Under the pieces are notes generated by a model. The model worked only from the letters and a program-made list of their open reading frames with translations, had not been told where the DNA came from and ran no database searches. The position numbers and the translations under genes were made by a program. Below are positions 14,495-17,135 of a DNA stretch of 17,135 nt, piece after piece; within the stretch, counting starts at the first letter, position 1, and every line of letters starts with the position of its first letter. The stretch spans positions 1 to 17,135 of the forward strand of contig JAFGOB010000058.1 of assembly GCA_016926695.1 (NCBI GenBank), in the 5' to 3' direction. The DNA comes from Dehalococcoidales bacterium. GTDB taxonomy: Bacteria > Chloroflexota > Dehalococcoidia > Dehalococcoidales > UBA3254.

Positions 14495-15019
14495 CTATCC
14501 CCCGGGCATGAAATTCTGCATGATTTTTATTATCGATTCCTTGTTTCTGAAAGGACCGATCACCCTGTACTGAAGGAGTCCCTGGGCATCCACCACCAGG
14601 CTGGTAGGTGTATACTGCACCCCGTATTTACTGGAAACACTCAGCCGGCTGTCAAGCAGCACCGGGAAGGTATAGCCGCTGGTTTTAATGAAATCCCTCA
14701 CGGTACCGGCGGACTCTCCCATGTTGATGGTCAGTATGGACACATCTTCCCGCCCGGACCAGTCCTGGTACAGCTCCTGGATATGCGGCATTTCATTTAT
14801 GCAGGGCGGACAGGTGGTAGTCCAGAAATTGATAAAGACCGTCCTGCCCCGCAGGCTGTCCAGGGATACCGACTGGCCTTCGAGGTCTTTAAGCTGGAAA
14901 TCCGGAGCAGAAGGCGCGGAAGGAGTCCCGGAGGGGCTTTCAGCCTCCGAACAGGCCGCCAGCAAGGTAAAACACAATAACAGCCCGGCCAAAAGCAGTA
15001 CCACCCATTTTCCAGTCAT
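14495..15019 (-). CDS. TlpA/ResA-like thioredoxin-fold lipoprotein
   Basis: A 174-aa extracytoplasmic thiol-disulfide oxidoreductase. A signal peptide (1-22) ends in a lipobox, LAAC, making Cys23 the lipidated residue, followed by a Ser/Pro/Ala-rich linker. The thioredoxin fold has the active site WTTTCPPC (66-73; Cys70 and Cys73) and the cis-proline in YTPTS (Pro138). CPPC is unusual compared with the CEPC/CPPC mix of TlpA/ResA but within the family range. It probably reduces apocytochrome c or other exported thiols using electrons from the adjacent CcdA, 30 nt upstream. The start is ATG 15019, seven bases after AGGAGG; an upstream in-frame TTG lies at the ribosome site. It converges with the methyltransferase, 20 bp apart. 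Confidence 0.92.
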   Translation of the reverse strand: MTGKWVVLLLAGLLLCFTLLAACSEAESPSGTPSAPSAPDFQLKDLEGQSVSLDSLRGRTVFINFWTTTCPPCINEMPHIQELYQDWSGREDVSILTINMGESAGTVRDFIKTSGYTFPVLLDSRLSVSSKYGVQYTPTSLVVDAQGLLQYRVIGPFRNKESIIKIMQNFMPGG

Positions 15020-15049
15020 GCTGCATCCTCCTCTCAACCTTTATTTCAA

Positions 15050-15754
15050 TTAGTATGAAAACCAGCTCAGTTTATTGACCAGTACCAGCGCGCCCACCGC
15101 TATCAGCAGCAGTCCGCCCAGCAGATAAATATAAGGCGAAAAACGGTAGAACCGTCTTAGCCGGGGCAGGACATAATCGAAGACCAGCCCGATCGCCAGG
15201 AACGGCAGGGCGATGCCCATCGAATAAAAAAAGAGCAGCAGGCTGCCCTGCCCGGCGGACTCCGAATTCATTGCCAGGCTTAGTATCCCACCCAGCACCG
15301 GCCCCACGCAGGGCGTCCAGGCCAGGGCAAAAAGTACGCCCAGGATTAAAGACCGCAGCCTGCTGCCGACTGTGCCGCCGAGACCCCCCACCAACAGGCG
15401 CTTTTCAAAATTCAGCCAGGCTATTCTCTGCGAAGCCAGCATGAACAGACCGAAAACAATCATCAGGCTTCCGGAGATCAGGCGGACCAATATGGAGTGA
15501 GTGCTTACCGCCTGGCCGACCAGCCCCGCTCCCGCACCCAGGCCGACAAAGACCAGCGTAAAACCGGCGATAAAGCTGAGAGACTGAAAGAACACCGTCA
15601 GGTTACGGCTGCCGCGGTGGCCTGATGGACCGGCACGCAGGCTGTCCGCCCCGCAAAGGCTGCCGATATAGACCGGAATCATAGGAAATATACAGGGAGA
15701 GAGGAGCGAAATGAGACCTCCCGCAAAGGCCACCAGGGGAGAAATGTCTTGCAT
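15050..15754 (-). CDS. ccdA: CcdA/DsbD-type transmembrane thiol-electron transporter
   Basis: A 234-aa, six-helix membrane protein that moves reducing equivalents from cytoplasmic thioredoxin to extracytoplasmic thiol-disulfide partners. TM1 holds SPCIFPMIP (Cys21) and TM4 holds WTPCVGPVLG (Cys149), the two redox cysteines of CcdA. The repeated TM1-3/TM4-6 pattern with Pro-Cys-x-x-Pro signatures is clear, and the length is normal. The start is ATG 15754 with GAGGGGG about 9 nt upstream. It sits in a leftward operon between the small Cys protein (15 nt upstream) and the TlpA-like lipoprotein (30 nt downstream), which is its likely electron acceptor. Confidence 0.93.
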   Translation of the reverse strand: MQDISPLVAFAGGLISLLSPCIFPMIPVYIGSLCGADSLRAGPSGHRGSRNLTVFFQSLSFIAGFTLVFVGLGAGAGLVGQAVSTHSILVRLISGSLMIVFGLFMLASQRIAWLNFEKRLLVGGLGGTVGSRLRSLILGVLFALAWTPCVGPVLGGILSLAMNSESAGQGSLLLFFYSMGIALPFLAIGLVFDYVLPRLRRFYRFSPYIYLLGGLLLIAVGALVLVNKLSWFSY

Positions 15755-15769
15755 AAAATATTTCCCCCT

Positions 15770-15985
15770 CTATCCGGCTACAGCCTTTAGTTTACGGACG
15801 AACTCCTGCCGCTGCTCAGGGGTGGCAGTCCCCTGCTTAACGGCCTTCCAGGCGGCCGGGCAGTCCTTGTAATCCACCTCCACGATCCTGTGAATGGCCT
15901 GGTCGATCTGTTTCCTGTTGGCCGGTGTGATCTCTATGCCGGCCTCGGCGAAGATTTCATTCATGTGACGGAAATAGCAGGACAC
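15770..15985 (-). CDS. Small conserved protein of unknown function, MSCYFRH type
   Basis: A 71-aa soluble protein, first gene of the CcdA-TlpA operon. The visible features are MSCYFRHMNEIF at the N-terminus, an alpha-helical middle, and VDYKDCPAAWK around residues 37-47; the two cysteines (3 and 42) might be ligands or redox-active. I recall similar short proteins starting with CYFRH in archaea and anaerobic bacteria, without an assigned function; this is recollection, not a search. The start is GTG 15985, with GGGAGG about 5 nt upstream. A GTG at 15991 falls at the ribosome site itself, and an ATG (15964) would lose the CYFRH motif. It has no signal peptide or membrane segment. Confidence 0.72.
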   Translation of the reverse strand: MSCYFRHMNEIFAEAGIEITPANRKQIDQAIHRIVEVDYKDCPAAWKAVKQGTATPEQRQEFVRKLKAVAG

Positions 15986-16014
15986 AAACACCTCCCAAAA
16001 AGTCCCTTGAGAAC

Positions 16015-16020
16015 ATTATA
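16015..16020 (-). promoter_or_regulatory. -10 element for the redox operon
   Basis: A perfect TATAAT read on the minus strand (ATTATA on plus) about 30 nt before the GTG start, in the context TTTTTTGTATAAT. No good -35 at 16-18 nt, so a weak or activator-assisted promoter. Confidence 0.4.
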
Positions 16021-16199
16021 CAAAAAAGAGCGGGGTATTAGAGGACAAACGGCTGTCAGTTTATGTTCCGGGATAAAAAAATGAGTGCCAGACAATACTC
16101 CCTGCGGTTTGCGCTAAGGTGTTGCGGAAGGCTGTACGGAGAAGGAATAATAGAGGATATATATATACCCGGTTTTTAAACTGATGTTGTTGTTACTGA

Positions 16200-16228
16200 T
16201 TGACGGTCAGGGCTTATTATGGTATAAA
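16200..16228 (+). promoter_or_regulatory. Promoter for the tRNA gene
   Basis: TTGACG (16200-16205), a 17-nt spacer and TATAAA (16223-16228), each one mismatch from consensus. The tRNA begins at 16239, 10 nt after the -10, a usual arrangement for a stable RNA promoter. Confidence 0.7.
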
Positions 16229-16238
16229 AATAGTGGAT

Positions 16239-16313
16239 GGCAACGTAGCTCAGTGGTAGAGCAGGGGACTCATAAGCCCTTGGTCGCTGGTCCAATCCCA
16301 GCCGTTGCCACCA
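16239..16313 (+). tRNA. tRNA with CAT anticodon (elongator Met or lysidine-type Ile2)
   Basis: A 75-nt cloverleaf with encoded CCA. The acceptor stem GGCAACG/CGTTGCC is perfect, D-stem GCTC/GAGC, anticodon loop CTCATAA with CAT at 16271-16273, T-stem GCTGG/CCAGC. G1-C72 rules out initiator tRNA. Two oddities: pair 31-39 is A-G, and the T-loop is TCCAATC, with C where T55 (pseudouridine) is nearly universal. The segment from the anticodon stem end through the variable loop and T-stem (CTTGGTCGCTGG) matches my memory of E. coli tRNA-Ile2 (ileX), so Ile2 is a real alternative to Met. An eight-T run (16314-16321) follows the CCA and may help end transcription. Confidence 0.88.
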
Positions 16314-16486
16314 TTTTTTTTACTTTCAACTTCCTCACTCTATACTTCATCCCCCTTTTTGTGCTATCGTGTAGAATAAATATAGTAGTGTGCCTGGCAG
16401 CATCCGCATAGATGATCCAGATCCGGAATACACCCGGCAGGCAAAACCGAAAAAATAGACCTCTATATGAGATAGTGAAGGTTTCT

Positions 16487-16723
16487 ATGAATAACAATAA
16501 AAACTGGTTCAGCAGGCATATGACTATAATCTATGCTCTGGGTATTCTCGCCTTTATTGGACTGGTAAATATCTTCTATTATTTCGTGGGCGTAACAGCC
16601 TGTGCCGTAGTATCTTTCGGCCTGCCCGCCTTTGCTCTGGCCTATGGATTCGGCTGGGAAAACGGCCGGATGGATTTATTGCGTAAACAGGAGCAGCAGG
16701 GGAAAGAGGAGCACATTAAATAG
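16487..16723 (+). CDS. Small membrane protein of unknown function
   Basis: A 78-aa protein with two hydrophobic segments (about 13-34 and 36-55), a short Asn/Lys-rich N-terminus, and a charged C-terminal tail (DLLRKQEQQGKEEHIK). The Gly/Pro in SFGLPAF and GFGWENG suggests a tight helical hairpin. The start is ATG 16487, with AAGG 6 nt upstream; an in-frame extension to 16412 has no ribosome site. I do not recognise a family. The gene stands alone between the tRNA and the repeat-rich right edge. A small regulatory or stress-related membrane peptide is possible but unsupported. Confidence 0.55.
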   Translation: MNNNKNWFSRHMTIIYALGILAFIGLVNIFYYFVGVTACAVVSFGLPAFALAYGFGWENGRMDLLRKQEQQGKEEHIK

Positions 16724-17056
16724 AAAACATCGGATTTTTCACTCAATGCAGCAAGTAATTTTCTGAGCGGGCTCTCTTCTCTCGACCGGACCGCCGCCGA
16801 AAACTTTTTTCCACCTGCCGTGCCAATAGGTTATCTGCACCTGTATATTTTCTTTCCTTTAGACGATACCCGGTTAATTTACGGAAGATCAATGAATGGC
16901 GGGCTTAAAGCTATCCCCGGGCATAATGCACTTATCGAATAGCCTTTTAACATGTTATACTTCCTTTGATAACATACTAATTAGTATTACCATTAGTTCT
17001 TATAAAAAGGGATGCCGGTATGGGAAAAAAAGCAAAACTGACTATTTCTGAATAAT
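16724..17056. other. Gene-free stretch with a 14-bp palindrome
   Basis: I see no gene. A perfect palindrome, ATACTAATTAGTAT, lies at 16974-16987. An 11-codon frame starts at ATG 17021 and stops before the repeat array; its start resembles the beginning of a transposase-like leader at most, so I do not call it. No terminator was found for the small membrane gene. Confidence 0.5.
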
Positions 17057-17135
17057 CCGGAGTACTTTGAGCCACGGTTCCGGTCATTGAGAACCAGGCT
17101 TCCGGCGTTTTGAGAGCCACCATTCCGGATATGAG
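17057..17135. repeat. 22-23-nt tandem repeat running off the right edge
   Basis: CCGG occurs at 17057, 17080, 17102 and 17125 (spacings 23, 22, 23). Each complete unit carries a GAG(A)-CCA core about 9-14 nt after the CCGG and ends in C-x-TT before the next CCGG. The fourth unit is cut by the window. The pattern of short variant repeats resembles the multi-repeat ends of IS21-family elements, whose transposase would lie outside the window; that identity is inference. Confidence 0.55.

Noticed and set aside
14471..15053. Rightward frames opposite the TlpA-like gene
   Set aside because: Antisense to a gene with a lipobox, CPPC and cis-Pro motifs.
17057..17135. CRISPR array at the right edge
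   Set aside because: Units are only 22-23 nt, vary throughout and have no repeat/spacer alternation.

Overview
This 17.1 kb window looks like chromosome of a mid-GC, probably anaerobic bacterium. Gene style and content (a short ArgA-like GNAT next to NAD kinase, CcdA/TlpA, a PaaK-like ligase beside FkbM-type methyltransferases, a short Cys-containing MSCYFRH protein) remind me of Chloroflexota (Dehalococcoidia-like) or a clostridial relative. No rRNA or other taxonomic marker is present, so this placement is an inference.

Layout. (1) 1-115: a degenerate roughly 24-nt repeat at the left edge. (2) 116-1003 (-): an LpxL/HtrB-type lipid acyltransferase, divergent from (3) 1288-2919 (+), a CocE/NonD serine hydrolase. 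(4) 3047-3999 (+): two tandem paralogous single-domain cupins separated by a hairpin, with their own promoter. (5) 4179-6039 (+): a tightly packed NAD kinase / GNAT acetyltransferase / Nudix ADP-sugar pyrophosphatase operon, converging on (6) a HIT hydrolase, 6041-6379 (-). (7) 6380-6871: a gene-free stretch rich in inverted repeats. (8) 6872-9622 (-): a large type II P-type cation ATPase with an unusual ion-binding site. (9) 9909-11522 (-): a class I methyltransferase and an FkbM methyltransferase. (10) 11555-11688: an inverted-repeat-bounded structured element in the divergent spacer. (11) 11841-14474 (+): a PaaK-like adenylate-forming enzyme and another methyltransferase. (12) 14495-15985 (-): a three-gene thiol-redox operon (small Cys protein, CcdA, TlpA-like lipoprotein). 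(13) 16239-16313 (+): a CAT-anticodon tRNA with two non-canonical positions. (14) 16487-16723 (+): a small membrane protein. (15) 17057-17135: a 22-23-nt tandem repeat running off the right edge, resembling the ends of IS21-type elements.

How genes work together: CcdA passes electrons across the membrane to the extracytoplasmic CPPC lipoprotein, and the small Cys protein is co-transcribed with them. NAD kinase and the Nudix enzyme both act on the NAD/ADP-ribose pool. The PaaK-like enzyme and three methyltransferases on either side of one regulatory spacer suggest a surface-glycan, lipid or small-metabolite tailoring locus, but no glycosyltransferase is visible here. I see no CRISPR array, phage genes, toxin-antitoxin pair or intact transposase. 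The best candidates for something undescribed are the element at 11555-11688, the tandem cupin pair, the ATPase ion site and the small redox-operon protein.
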